From Pseudofabraea citricarpa (lineage: Eukaryota; Ascomycota; Leotiomycetes; Helotiales; Dermateaceae), in assembly GCA_029641185.1 (NCBI GenBank), contig JAPWGK010000002.1:2170001-2234000 (forward strand): a DNA stretch of 64,000 bases, given 5' to 3'. A program made the translations under genes and the position numbers. The notes beneath the pieces are model-generated. The model did not search any database, had not been told where the DNA came from, and was given only the letters and a program-made list of their open reading frames with translations. Within the stretch, counting starts at the first letter, position 1. Each line of letters starts with the position of its first letter. Below are positions 11,974-23,596 of this stretch, piece after piece.

Positions 11974-13069
11974 CAACGGAAAGGCCACTGGCTTAAAAGG
12001 ATTAATAGACCTAAATAGCCTGCATCTTACTATTAAGTATCTTTTTTGGGGTGGTTTTTCAAAACAACTCTTATCGGCTGGGAAGATGAGGGTGCAATGT
12101 GAAAGTTTTAACATCTACGTAGTACGTTAAAATCCTTTACTCATTATTTCTCTTTCCTCTTTCCTTTCTCAGATAAAAGAAGAAAAGGAAGAGAAAAAGG
12201 TCTCAAGGAATTCCTATAGATGGAATTCGATAACAGCATTAGGTGGTGTGAGTACCTTGCGTACAATATAGATGCTGCTACTCCCTCTCATCCAACCAAG
12301 CATGCCCAGCAAACAATTAGACGACCAGAATGGTGGATCATGCCTGGAGGATTCGAGACCGAGATTGTGAGCGGTGGACTCGTACAGAGTATTAAGTTTA
12401 CTCATTCGCGTGCCTGAGCCTATATATTTACATTTTGCAAGAATATAGGAGATACTCGGTAGGGACACTGGATCATCTGAGCGACAATTCCATTATCGAC
12501 TTCTGCTGTTCGAGTTTGCTCTTCATTGGCATATATATGCCAAACAAAAGGGAAAACAATGTGATACAAGTAGAAACTTTTCTAATTTTTCAAAATGCGT
12601 GCACTATGTACTGAACAATAGTGCCCAAAAGCAAAATGAGCTGTTCAACAGCATCCAAGCATCTACGAAGGTAGCTGATTCAAAGTGCTCGAATGACCTA
12701 CAGATGCGAGAGTGAATCACTGTAATATTTAAACTAGAATCCAACCGTGCTGCTTCTGGAAGCTGTCGTTGCAACGAATGGGCAGGCGCGCTAGAGGCAC
12801 TATCTTTATTTAAGCTGTTTCCTCCGCTACAGGAGCTTCCCTCTCTTCAACCACCCAGACAATCAATTCACAATTCACACAACACATTCAGGCCTTTCTA
12901 CATCGTCTTTAATTAGGGAAGATAAAAGGCCGAGGTTGAAGGGAATACTTCGGAAGGGAAGATATCGGTGTCCGTATTGATGATCACGTGCTGATTCGTT
13001 GTTGGGCTTTCTCGGGGTTGGAGCTAAGCTTTGAAATTCTTCAGTTGTTTAGCTAATTCACAGCTGAAC
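11974..13069. other. Intergenic spacer
   Basis: A spacer of about 1.1 kb. Short open frames near 12220-12470 on both strands have no recognisable motif or conserved start context. The last ~250 bases, including a CCACCCAGACAATC-like stretch near 12855, form the SAM50 promoter and leader. Confidence 0.4.
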
Positions 13070-14792
13070 ATGGCTTCACCTGTAGATTCCGGAGACGATG
13101 TAAGTCTTATGGCAATGTGCTCATTTACACCTCCACAGCCAACCGTTTCACTAGCTAATTGACCAAGCTCTTCGAGAGTCTCCGTAAACAACGCGATCCC
13201 AAGGTAGAGGAGGAACATGCGAAAGCTACCGAGGAACGTTTGCACGCTCAGTATGTTAAGGCACAGCAGAGACTGGGAGCGCTGGTACGTTAGATCTCAA
13301 TCAAAGCTAGAAGGGAGGTCGTGAAGCTAAGATGGCGCAGATTGGTAGCAATTCAACTCTGCCAGTTACGGTATCGTCCATCCATGTCATAGGAGCCAGC
13401 CGTACAAGAAGATCTTTCCTCGACCGTCTATTTGATCCTATCCTCAGCGCAAACCGGGACAGGCCATATACGTTATCAGAGGCCCTGCAGGAAGTTGGTT
13501 CAGCAGCAGACAAGCTTCGGCGGTTTGGTATAGTGGGATGATAAACCCTGGCTAGGAAAGTGCTGATGGAATGGGCAGATATTTACCACGATGGGTTGTC
13601 TATGTTTATTGATAAGCCTGACCAAACCGACCCTTCGACCTCTGTCTCCGACATTGCCATAACGCTCTCTGCCCGTGAAAAGTCCCGTATCCTTCTAAAG
13701 ACTGGTACGGATCTTGGAAACGCTGAAGGTTCAGCTTATGGAAACTTGCTATGGAGGAATATCTTCGGCGGAGCTGAGTCCCTTAATTTGAATGCTTCTG
13801 CGGGAACTCGAACTCGGTCTGCATACCATGCCATCTTTGACACGCCTGTCTTGAGTGATCCCGATCGACGGATATCTGTTGATGCGCTGTCAAGTTCAAC
13901 AGCAAAGACATGGGCAAGCCACGAAGAGGCACTGAAAGGAGGTGGGGTAAAGTACAGCTGGGCAACAAAATCTGGAACACGACATCAAGTAGGATATGCG
14001 GGAACATGGCGGCAAGTCACAGGACTGGCAAATAATGCCTCTCCAACAGTTCGAAACGATGCTGGAGATTCAGTTAAGAGCAGTATAACGCACACTTGGC
14101 TCGCAGACAGGAGAAACCATCCGTTCTTGCCGAGTCGAGGATATATGGTCAAGACCTTCTCCGAAATTGCAGGCTGGGGCCCATTGAAAGGAGATGTTGC
14201 GTTCTGGAAGTCAGAGGTAGAATCTGCAGGAGCAGTTCCTATCCCGATTCCAGGCGTTGCGGGAGATAGCGGAATTTCTCTTACTGGTGGTTTCAGAGCT
14301 GGTATGCTTTACCCGCTACCAGTCGGATTTGGATCGCAATCACAGCCTTCCCGGGTCAATGATAGATTCCAATTAGGTGGTCCAACTGATGTCCGTGGGT
14401 TTGCTATGTCTGGATTAGGGCCACGAGATGGACCTGATGCAGTCGGAGGGGATATATATGCGGCCGGTAGTTGCAACCTTCTTATGCCCGTCCCTAGAGT
14501 AGGAAAAGACTCGCCTCTTCGATTTCAGCTGTTCGCAAACGGAGGCCGATTGCTGGCATTGAAAAATGCTGGCGATAAGGGCCATCAAGGTAGTAGTAGC
14601 ACACAGAAGAATGTGTACGGGACAGTGGCAGAGCTTGGCAATGGGTTACCCAGTGTAGCGGCCGGGTTCGGACTTGTTTATGCACATCCAGCAGCGAGGT
14701 TCGAGTTGAACTTCAGTTTACCACTCATCTTGCGGAAGGGCGAAGAAGCCAGGAAAGGACTGCAGTTTGGTGTGGGCATCAACTTCCTCTAG
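13070..14792 (+). CDS. sam50: SAM50, Omp85-family beta-barrel insertase of the mitochondrial outer membrane
   Basis: Core of the SAM/TOB complex that folds beta-barrel proteins into the mitochondrial outer membrane. Four exons fit: 13070-13099, 13168-13284, 13332-13527, 13579-14792, giving 518 residues; the third exon could instead begin at 13341, removing three residues, since both AG sites keep the frame. The N-terminus holds a charged helix (LFESLRKQRDPKVEEEH) and a single POTRA-like region (LPVTVSSIHVIGASRTRRSFLD). The C-terminal ~400 residues are a bacterial-surface-antigen-type barrel with alternating short strands, the family FDIYHDG turn after the POTRA domain, and the diagnostic VRGF motif inside TDVRGFAMSGLGPRD. 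The protein ends with a hydrophobic/aromatic strand (FGVGINFL), as barrel proteins do. Single-copy housekeeping gene. Confidence 0.93.
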
Positions 14793-15933
14793 ACTAATGC
14801 AGAGAGAGAGGCATTTTGTATTACTGTAGCCATACAGGTGTGTACGAGACTACTGGGCGCATAAAACAAGAAAGTCTGCTATTTGTGAGGTGTTTCCCGT
14901 CTACCATCAAGGTGTCTTGGTGTGCACGATTCGTTTCTTTCTGGGTTGTTCTCACCGCTTGCTTGCGTGCTGATGGTGTCATCTGAATGTGGAGAACTGT
15001 GCTCGGGCTGCGATCTTGTGCGGCTATAAGAATGCATGCTGCCCTCCCAGGTTCGTCCGAATTTCGTTTTTGTCCAGAGGCCGTTCCCGCGATGGGAGTA
15101 AGCTATCCATACCCACGTGATTTTACTGGCGATGCTCAACCCATCTAGCAATGATGGCAAAAGGTTACACAAGTATGGTCCCCTCGATCTTTTTATCCGG
15201 CAGTTGCCAGAATAATACTTTTGCAGTTTTGTTGGGTGCGGGCTTTGAAAAATAGCCGGATGGGGGTGTATAGCACTCTGATAAGGCAGGGAGGGAAGTC
15301 TCTCCAAAGTCCCAGAGCTCTGGACAATGATATTTTTTCTTCTCTCTCGCTCGAAGACGGTACAGATATCACAAGCACAATGCGGGCAGAGGTAAGCAAG
15401 CTCGGTGTGGCAGATGAATTGATTAGAATTCCAAGCTAATGAATGTATGTGCAGTACAAAGTTCCAAAGTTCCCAAAAAAAAAACACGTCGACGTTGCTA
15501 GCATGCTTGCACACGTCGCGTAGCCATAGCTATAGCTCAAGCTCAAGCTACCCCAGATCCTATCTCTCTTCCCACGAACTTATATGTTGCCGGCATTCGT
15601 CGAAGAGGAGTGAGGGCGAAGGCGGGGATTTAGTGCTGGCGGAAGATAACAGCATTAGCCACGAGGCAGCACAAAAGAAATCATCAGAACAAAGGGACAG
15701 GACATACAGAGCAGCAGGAGCAGCTCTCACAGCTGCTGCTAGAAGCGCCGTGGCTGCAAGTGGTGCAAGTGCAAGGACCCATGATGATGTATGGACTTAG
15801 GTTGGGGGCGGGAGCCGGTTGGGTTTGAGTGAGAGGTATGTATATTTTGATCTTGGAAGCGGTGATGTCGATGGAGGACTGGAGAAGGAAGGAAGGAAAG
15901 GGGGAGGAGGGAGCATACTTATAGGCACGAGCA

Positions 15934-16063
15934 GCAAGCAAGCAAGCAAGCAAGCAGCACGACGAGGATGAGGGGAATTCGCGCGACTTCTGCATCATAT
16001 TGGTCCTTTCTCGCTCTCGCCCTCCTCTTCTCACACCACCACCACCACCACCACCACCACCAT
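15934..16063. repeat. Two microsatellites: (GCAA)n and (CAC)n
   Basis: A run of about six GCAA units (15934-15956) and, some 80 bases on, about ten CAC units (16034-16063). The second encodes a poly-His run in one frame; nothing else supports that frame as coding. Confidence 0.85.
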
Positions 16064-17139
16064 CACTGCCAATATGGACCATCGTCCCAAACCCCATCTG
16101 AGGCTATCGACAAATGGGGAGCCGTGCAATGGCGCGGCACCCGTCCTCATTTGACGGCTCGACACTACCCGTTGGTGACACTGCACATGTACTACATCAC
16201 ATGAACGCCTTTTGCCATCCTGCCAACCTGCCAACGGTGCCAGGAGTCGGCGAGTGGCCTACCAGAAGAGCTGTCCCCCACGTGTGAGGGCAAGGGCGAG
16301 GGCGAGAAGTTGTAATCCAACAGAAGGGTACTAGAGCTTCAAGCCGTGCCTTTTAGCCTCTGGTGTACCGCGTACCGCGTACTTTTCCGACACGGTGCCA
16401 GCTCCGAGTTGCGAGCTATCGAAGTTATCTCCCGGATCGGTCTTCAAGCTCTATTGCACAGTATGAGAAGACCGAGCCAGAACCAGACGCAGAACCAGAC
16501 GCAGAACCAGAAGCAGAAGCGAAGTCAAATGTGCACAAGTCTGTTCTCTGTCTCTGAGACTAGGCTACAGTACAGCAACAACAAGGAAGGGTAAATCAGC
16601 TACTTGCCTTGCTTGCCCGATACAAGCGCTCCAAGAGCTCGATTAAGCTATCTATCCACCGTAGCGTATTGGTATTGGTAGCAGAGCAATCTATCAGATA
16701 ACAAGATATGATAACGATAGTGGCAAAACCATCCACCAGCAACCAGCAATCAGCATCTCACCTTCACCTCCACCACACACACCTTAAGCACCCGCGCTCC
16801 AAGGCTGGACCCTCGACCTCCCATCTAGCCAACCACCGCAATACCGATGCCAGGCGGGCCCTGCCCTGGAAAATCTCGGCCACGCTCGCCCATCCTGCCT
16901 CGGGACGTCCAATGATGGGGACCGATGCGCCTGGCCCCGAAGTTTAAATAGAGGGGATCCGGCCTGTGCGAGACATGAACGTGGCCGGTGGTAGTGGTGG
17001 TAGTGGTGATGTGTGAGTGGGGGAGGGGAAGTTTTGTGCTTTCTTCTTCCTCTTTGTTGGTTTTGGGCTGGGGACTTTGGAACTGTACTGTGCCGTACCG
17101 TACAGTACCATAGGCTGTTTGTTGCCAGGGAAGACGGAT

Positions 17140-17163
17140 GAGGGCGAGGGCGAGGGCGAGGGC
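17140..17163. repeat. (GAGGGC)n short tandem repeat
   Basis: Four hexamer units ending in GGCGCGAGG. It lies in the spacer and has no associated gene. Confidence 0.8.
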
Positions 17164-18070
17164 GCGAGGGAGGGGCCGCTGTATGCGATGTGGTTGTCTC
17201 GTGCGGGCAATGCACGATTGGATAATGCCAAGAGTGGGAGAGGGGGGAGGAGAGGAGGGACGAGGTCGTGGTGGTGTATGTACCATGTGGAGGTCGCCGA
17301 TGAGATGGGATGATGATGAGCCTTCAGGCTTCTCGAGAGCTGAGGAGGGAGGATGAGCAGTCGAGGATGGAGATGCCGCGACCTACGAATCGTAACACCA
17401 GCCTTGCAGGCGTGCAGTATCTCACGCTGGATGGTACGTTGCACGAGTTTACTCACCGAGAGAGAGGAGTCTTTGGGGAGTGGTCTGCCCTCTGGCCCTC
17501 GATGCTGTTTGTTCCAGGTAAGTGGTTCTGATTACATCCCATCTCATCTCAGCACAAGCACAGCCTGGACCCGAACAAGTCTGTTGTATCACCAAGCACA
17601 GGAAAAGTAGGTCAGGACAAGTGTCTAATCTTGATTTCAGAAGGGGTATTTTTTCAATTGATTCTGTAGAACACAAGTATTTTTTATCAATATCAAGCCA
17701 TCAACCAAGGCACAACCTGCCCACTCTACCCCTCTCCGTCTCCTTCCCCTTCACCCATCTATACGGCAACGTGCAGCAGAAACATGGGACTACAGGAAAA
17801 AAACAAAACCTCCTCCCATCCCCGCCCCTTCTTCAATGCAATTGCAGAACCAAGCCCATGCGGAAAATGTGCTGTAGTACAGAGCAAGAAATCGATCAAA
17901 AGGAATACCGGCCACTTGCGAAAGCGGAAGCGAAGTGAAGTTTTTTTTATTGTAGGTTGTTTATTATTTGGTTGTTGTCGAAGAAGAGAAGTGAAAGTGA
18001 TTGGTGACGATCGAGGTTCGGTGTGAAGGAAGTGGAACGGTGTGGTTTGTGGGTTTAGAAGAGGAGGCAT

Positions 18071-18305
18071 TTATTTGCCGCAGCTGGAGCAGGAGCAGCT
18101 GGTGCCGCAGTTGCCTGTGGTACGACGTGAAGTCAGCATCGTTGTATAATCCTCGATTGATGATCACAGAGGAGGAGAGGTATCGGCGGAGGCGGGGTCA
18201 TCCTCCCCTTCCCCTCCTCGAAGACAATAGAGAGCACAACACCCAGGTGAGGAGAAATGAAGACTTACAGCTAGAGGTACCGGAGCATCCGCATTCACCC
18301 TTCAT
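18071..18305 (-). CDS. Cysteine-rich fungal metallothionein, 26 residues
   Basis: Binds Cu(I)/Zn through cysteine thiolates in the cytosol. Two exons on the minus strand: 18305-18269 (ATG) and 18114-18071 (TAA), with a 154-base intron that has a canonical GTAAGT donor and CACAG acceptor. The split codon restores Cys. The product has seven cysteines at positions 5, 7, 13, 15, 19, 21 and 24, arranged as CGC, CNC, CSC and a final C before GK. This is the spacing and length of the Neurospora crassa copper metallothionein (also 26 residues and seven Cys), and most remaining residues are Gly and Ser as in that family. There are no aromatic residues or His. Both exons are too short for ordinary gene finders. 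No other gene lies within 2.7 kb on either side. Confidence 0.9.
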
Positions 18306-18446
18306 CTTGACTGATTTATGAGGTATTGGGGTTTGTTGGGGAGAAGAAGTTGAAGTGTTGTTTGGTTTGTGAAGTATGTTGATGTTGTGGTGGTTGAGAG
18401 ATCTGAGATGCGTAAGATGGAGGGGCAGAAGGTCTCTCTTTTATGC
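18306..18446 (-). promoter_or_regulatory. Metallothionein core promoter and leader
   Basis: On the minus strand a CATAAAAG TATA-type box lies at about 18438-18445, some 135 bases before the ATG. The leader that follows is rich in CAAC and CTTCTTC elements, typical of highly expressed fungal genes. Further upstream (about 18500-18550) short GTGCG/GTGTG-type repeats may be metal-response sites, but no exact consensus match was seen. Confidence 0.5.
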
Positions 18447-18809
18447 CACTCGCCGTCTCCCGTCTCCTCCCCCCTCCCCACCCCGCCTGGCCAATGACGC
18501 CCCGTGAGTACTTTGTGCGGTTTTTGCGTGTTTTGTGCGTGTGAGTGGGGCTTGAGAAGGTGGTGGTTGTGGTGGCGGGCGGGCTTGTCCTGGCTGGTCT
18601 TTGTGTCTGGACTCTGGTAGGTGGCTGCATTTTCGATGGACCCTGACCTTGCCCGCTTTTTCGGGGGTTTTCTACTTGGCTGTTCTCGTCTCGTCTTGTC
18701 TCGCCTGTACTTGCAAACTTCGGCCAGAGACAGAGACAGAGACAGAAACGAAAAGGGTAGCACTGATCTCATCTTATGTCATATTATCGATCAAGGATAC
18801 AGCATAGGG

Positions 18810-18842
18810 CGACTGGACTGGACTAGACTGGACTGGACTGGA
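18810..18842. repeat. (GGACT)n tandem repeat
   Basis: Six imperfect pentamer units (GGACT/AGACT). Non-coding. Confidence 0.75.
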
Positions 18843-19280
18843 ATGCGTCTGAGTCTGGCTGGCCTTTTGCGGTTCGAGCTTCGAGGTTCGAGGTTTGACA
18901 ATGCAACATTTCATCATCGGTTACCAAGTATCGGTCGCTCTTCTTCTATCAAAGGACCAGAACAGAATAGAACGGGACAGGACATAGCGCTTTACTTACA
19001 GTAGAAGGAAGTAGGAAGTAAGAAGTCCAGTTAAACCGCCTCTTCGGAAAACCCTCGACTTCTCTTCTGGTCCTCGTCTTTCTTGCAGTGGCTTTGGTTT
19101 GGTTTGGTTTGGTATAAAATAGCATGATATGGCTGCAAACAAGCAAGCAAGCAATCAATAGATAGCAGGCACGGTCGGAAGGATAATTCATTAAACAACG
19201 ATAATGCAAGTCATGGCCTGCAGCGGGGCCGGCAGTAGTTGGTCGGTGCTAGACCGGATGAGGTCGCCTCGTGCCCGCAA

Positions 19281-19323
19281 GCTTTCTTTTCTTCTTTCTT
19301 TCTTTCTTTCTTTCTTTCTTTTT
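19281..19323. repeat. (CTTT)n microsatellite
   Basis: A pyrimidine tetranucleotide run about 40 bases long in the spacer, with one CTTTT interruption near its start. Confidence 0.85.
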
Positions 19324-21090
19324 GATATGTTAAGATGGGATGGGATGGGGGGTTCTGTTCTTGTTACGAGACCTTGCTATCTTGACACGCGACATGTCTG
19401 TACGGCATCGTGGTGAGGAAGGTGAAGGAGAAGAAGTAGAAAGTGAGAAGGTTTTTGGAAACATGCTCACAATCACAAACTGGAACTGGAACGGGCTCCT
19501 CCTGCTCAATCAATACTCATCAACACGCGCCCATCAACACCTATCTACCTAGGTAGCTATACAACAACCCCTCTATCTTTTATGTTTCACCTCCTCTTCC
19601 TATCTTATACGTATAAGCCGCACCTGTTATGTTTTCTTGTCTTACCCCCAAAAGGAAAACCAGTGGATAGAGAGAGAGGAGATATGCGATCGCTTGTGAT
19701 CTCCAGCACGTCCTTCCTCTTTCGGCCGCCGCGTGCAATCCCCCGACGGTGTCTTTGATCTGCTCAAGGTGTACGTACGTACACGTCTACTCGCTAGGTA
19801 TAGTATCGTACGTATCTTTGGCACGGGACGCGGTTCGATAATGGTATGGATGGATGGATAAGCATGGATGGAGATCGATGCTGTGAGGTTTGGACTTGGT
19901 TGGAAAGCCTCACTTCACCTCTCCTCACCGCCTCTGGGCTGGGCGTTATGGTGGTGGTGTTGGTGGTGGTGCTGGTAGCCGAGCCTGGTGCTAGAGCTAG
20001 GTTGGAGGAGGAGGAGGAGTGCTGGTTTTTGGTAAAGAGACCAGCCCTTGATTGAAAGTAGGAAGAAAGAATACGTGTTTTGACACGACTGGATTCTAGT
20101 ATTTGCTGCAATACGCGCGCTGGCAGAGATAAATCTTGCTCTGGCTGGATTGGCTCTTCCGTCCCTCAAGGCTTGCTCTTCTCGGCTTGGAGATGTCCTA
20201 GGTCAATTCTATTATTCCAAAACGAGATCGCTTTGGATTTCTCTAGACTCCAATTAATCTGTATAGGATACTAGAGAAAGAGCCCTCTTTCCAGTATCGA
20301 ACGAGGGGATTCAGGACGTAGAAGCATCTGGGTGTTGTTGTCTTGACCATACGTGTTCACGTGACTATGCGAAACCTTGGATCATCATCTGGCTTGTACT
20401 TTATAGATTGATTCCTACGATAAACAGTGGGCGAGTTTGGTTCAAGCTCTATAGGTAGGTGGAACAGAGTATAATTATTTTAAACAGATTAACCTGTATC
20501 TGATTTATTCATTTGCACCGACCGACCTTAGCTGGGTGACTTCAGGATTAGGACCAAAATGCAGCAGAGCACAAGAGATGTGATCAGGATATTATTCTGT
20601 TACCTAAACATACTTCGTATCTGAAATGAGCCATGCCTGCGTTACGAAACAAAAGACTGGAACCCAGCACAGCTGACCATTGAATTAACCTGGAAGAAGA
20701 GAACCTGTATAGCAGTAAAGATAACCCGACTTCATGTGACGCCAGCCGAAGAAGAAACAAGGCAGATATCGCGCTCCGCCGCCCAAACCCCCCAGATCGT
20801 CGGCGAGTACCATCAGAATAAGCTTTCTGGCCTTGCTCCTTTCCCAATTTACAGAAGGGCCTCTGCGGTTGCCCATTCGCTCGCACCCCATCTTTGCTCC
20901 TGTCGACACTCCACTTCTCTCAGTCTCCAGAGACCAGACGCATGAGTCATCCGCCCAAGCAACTCTCTTATATACGGTACGCAGGCAGGCCACGCACCCG
21001 ATATCAGAAGTGCGATATTGAGTTTCGACTCCAGCTTCTCCAATCGCCTCTCCGTCCGGGACGTGTCATCCCAGGCCCCAGAAGAACAGA

Positions 21091-21633
21091 ATGGCAGCCC
21101 CACGCCAAGAATACATCATCACGCACCTCTCCACGCCGGAGCTAGTCCTGGAGCACATGGAGCAGCTGAGCCAGATCTTACAGACGTGTGTCGATGAGGG
21201 ATCGTCCATCGGGTTTCTCTCGCCCCTCTCGAGCGAAGAAGCCACGGCGTACTGGACCAAGATATCGAGTCTCGTGACGGGCGGGACATGCTTCCTGTAC
21301 ATCTTGACTTCGTCCACCTCGCCTCTCGTCCTCGGCACCATCCAGCTTATCACCATACCCAAGATCACGCACCAGCACCGGGCGGAGGTCGTCAAGTTGC
21401 TGGTGAGACCCGAAGGCAGGAGGAAGGGCGTCGCCAGTGCCTTGATGCGCCATGTCGAGGCCGTCGCGAAGGCCCAGGGCAGGGAGCTCTTGATGCTTGA
21501 TACGGCTACGCTGAGTGATGCCATGGCCATGTATCGCAGCCTGGGCTGGGAGGAATGGGGCACGTGTAAGGATTACGCGTGCTGGCCCGACGGAAGTCGA
21601 TGTGATGCCACTTTCTTCCGGAAGGAGATCTGA
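21091..21633 (+). CDS. GNAT-family N-acetyltransferase
   Basis: Transfers an acetyl group from acetyl-CoA to an amine; the substrate is unknown. A single exon gives 180 residues, the normal size of a one-domain GNAT protein. The acetyl-CoA-binding motif A is clear: a hydrophobic strand (AEVVKLLVRPEGR) followed by RRKGVASALM, matching the (R/Q)xxGxA pyrophosphate loop, at about residues 110-119. Motif B follows with LLMLDTATLSDAMAMYRSLGW, where the conserved MYRSLGW helix marks the end of the fold. No signal or membrane segment is present, so it is probably cytosolic. The start is the first ATG of the frame. Confidence 0.88.
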   Translation: MAAPRQEYIITHLSTPELVLEHMEQLSQILQTCVDEGSSIGFLSPLSSEEATAYWTKISSLVTGGTCFLYILTSSTSPLVLGTIQLITIPKITHQHRAEVVKLLVRPEGRRKGVASALMRHVEAVAKAQGRELLMLDTATLSDAMAMYRSLGWEEWGTCKDYACWPDGSRCDATFFRKEI

Positions 21634-22694
21634 GGTGATGGGGATGGAGTATTGAGGGATTGATTTCTTGTTTCTCGTCCAATCTCGGCTGTGACGCTGT
21701 CAAATATAGAATAGAGTAGAATGGAAGTATATCTGCCACTGCTTGGATGGAAGCTGAGCTCTGGATAAGCATCTCGCAAGGAAAAGCAGTCGAGAAACCT
21801 TGGTGGCTTTTGCCTTTGGAGAGAAAACTTGGATGCCCGCTGAGACTTGTCACGGCTTCTATTAAAAGGTTCAGCAAACCCACACGAAAAGCCTCTTCGA
21901 TGATTACTATACAGTACTGCCCTTCTCTCTCGCCCGAACCAGGAAATTAATGCAGACCCCAAAGCAAATATGGCATGACTCCTAGGCCATGTGAATGTAG
22001 AATAGAGAAGTATCAATAAGAAAAAAAAACGCAGAAAATAGATTCTCTAATCACCAACTAGGTAACAAATTCTGTAGTTTGATACGATAGCTCATCGTGT
22101 TGCATTTCGACTTCTCGATCATCATCATTTGATATCAACGAGCTGGGATTGGAATATGAAATAAGAAACATCAGGTGATCCTGTAATTCAAACGCACGCT
22201 TGAGAGGTCAAGGTGTAGTAATGAATGTTTTGAAATATTAGACTTCCCAGTATCACCTCACCTTCTTTTGTGATTGGGTCATGTCAGCATTTTCTAGGGC
22301 TTCCCAGATGTCGACGGGTGCCTGGACTAGTGCGGTTTATACTCTGTCCTCTGAACTGAGCAGTTCTACCGTAGTGAATACATATCAATACGTTATCGAG
22401 GCCATTGCGACTTGCATTGTTGAAATTCTTGTGTTGCGAACTGGACTGGACAGACCACTACATCATCTAGGCTGACTAATCACATCAGCCTCGGTCACAA
22501 CACGCTATCACCAAAAGCCGCCAGTATTCCACCTCACAATTAGAACGGGAAAGCATTTAGACACTCAGTACTTCATTTCCCTCGTCCTTCTCTTGCAGGT
22601 CAATATTACTCTCTGTCCCCATCGAACAGCCTTTACTGCGTATCACCACGCCATCATTTAAAGCCCAGCAGCTACAGCCTTGGGCCCCTTCAAA
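21634..22694. other. Intergenic spacer
   Basis: About 1 kb between the GNAT gene and ubc6. Short frames only; no motif, RNA gene or repeat was recognised. Confidence 0.4.
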
Positions 22695-23596
22695 ATGGCC
22701 ACTATGGCAGCGAACAAGAGGGTAACTATAGCTACGCAACCTCTCTCCCATCGCAGATTCGCTGACCCCTCTGTAGTTGACGCGCGAGTACAAGACCATC
22801 TCGGCGAACCCTCCACCATATATCCAAGCACATCCTTCCGAAGCCAATATTCTCGAGTATGTGTTCCCCCAGAACCCCGCCAAGGAGGACTCTAACACCC
22901 AACAGATGGCACTACATTATCACCGGTCCGGAAAACACCCCATACCATGGAGGTCAGTACTGGGGGACTCTCATGTTCCCGCCTGATTACCCCTTCGCTC
23001 CCCCGGCGATTCGAATGCACACGCCTTCAGGACGCTTCCAACCTTCAACCCGCCTCTGCCTATCCATCTCCGACTTCCATCCCAAGTCCTTTAACCCTGC
23101 ATGGGAAGTGAGTACGATCCTCATCGGCCTCTTGTCCTTCATGACTTCAGACGAGATGACAACTGGATCGATTGGCGCCTCAGACTCGGAGCGCAAGTGG
23201 GCGGCCGCACGCACGAGGTGGTGGAACAGCACAGGAGGTGGAAGTATCACGAAAGGCACATTTCAGAAAGGCAACATCAAGGCCGGCGACGGAGGAGCCA
23301 AGTTCAGAGCGGAGTGGCCGGAGCTAGACAAGGAGAACCAGGCTTGGATGAAGGAGAACGGGATCGATGAGGGTACGGGGGTTTCGTCGCTCCAGGAGAG
23401 CAAGAGCTGTAGCCCCACGGCAGGATTGACGAGACCCAGTGGCAGCCAGCCGGTTGTCGGTGCCGTAGTCGAAGGAGGAAGAGCTGCTGGCGACGCGGGA
23501 CAGAGCTGGTTTCGCCGGAACAAGCTGCTCGTCATCGGCACGGCCGTCTTCATCTACGTCCTGATCGCGAGGATCTTGGGCCAGGGAGGACCTTGA
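22695..23596 (+). CDS. ubc6: Ubc6, tail-anchored ER ubiquitin-conjugating enzyme E2
   Basis: E2 enzyme of ER-associated degradation; passes ubiquitin to substrates together with Doa10-type ligases on the cytosolic face of the ER. Three exons (22695-22721, 22777-22856, 22906-23596) give 265 residues. The UBC fold begins at LTREYKTISANPPP; WHYIITGPENTPYHGG is the family P-E-N-T-P-Y-x-GG turn, and the active-site Cys sits at residue 87 in STRLCLSISDFHP, the same number as in yeast Ubc6. SFNPAW follows, and the loop with FMTSDEMTTG is Ubc6-specific. A disordered linker (about 150-235) leads to a C-terminal hydrophobic anchor (KLLVIGTAVFIYVLIARIL), as expected for a tail-anchored protein. The first exon codes for only nine residues. 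Confidence 0.95.

Larger units (their letters stand above)
14793..18070. other. Microsatellite-rich spacer upstream of metallothionein 3' end
   Basis: About 3.3 kb with no gene I can support. It is dominated by simple repeats and purine/pyrimidine tracts: GCAA units at 15934-15956, CAC units at 16034-16063, CAGAACCAGACG-type units near 16480-16515, and GAGGGC units at 17140-17163. Open frames here translate to His, Ser or Glu/Arg runs and look like repeat by-products. The last few hundred bases (about 17750-18070) would include the 3' untranslated region of the minus-strand metallothionein. Confidence 0.5.
18447..21090. other. Low-complexity spacer
   Basis: No gene is supported. Repeats include CAGAGA units near 18725-18745, GGACT units near 18810-18842 and a CTTT tract at 19281-19323. 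Open frames are short and overlap on both strands. The last few hundred bases are the promoter of the GNAT gene. Confidence 0.45.

Noticed and set aside
15968..16204. Small frame encoding a hydrophobic start and a poly-His run
   Set aside because: The His run is a CAC microsatellite; nothing else supports coding.
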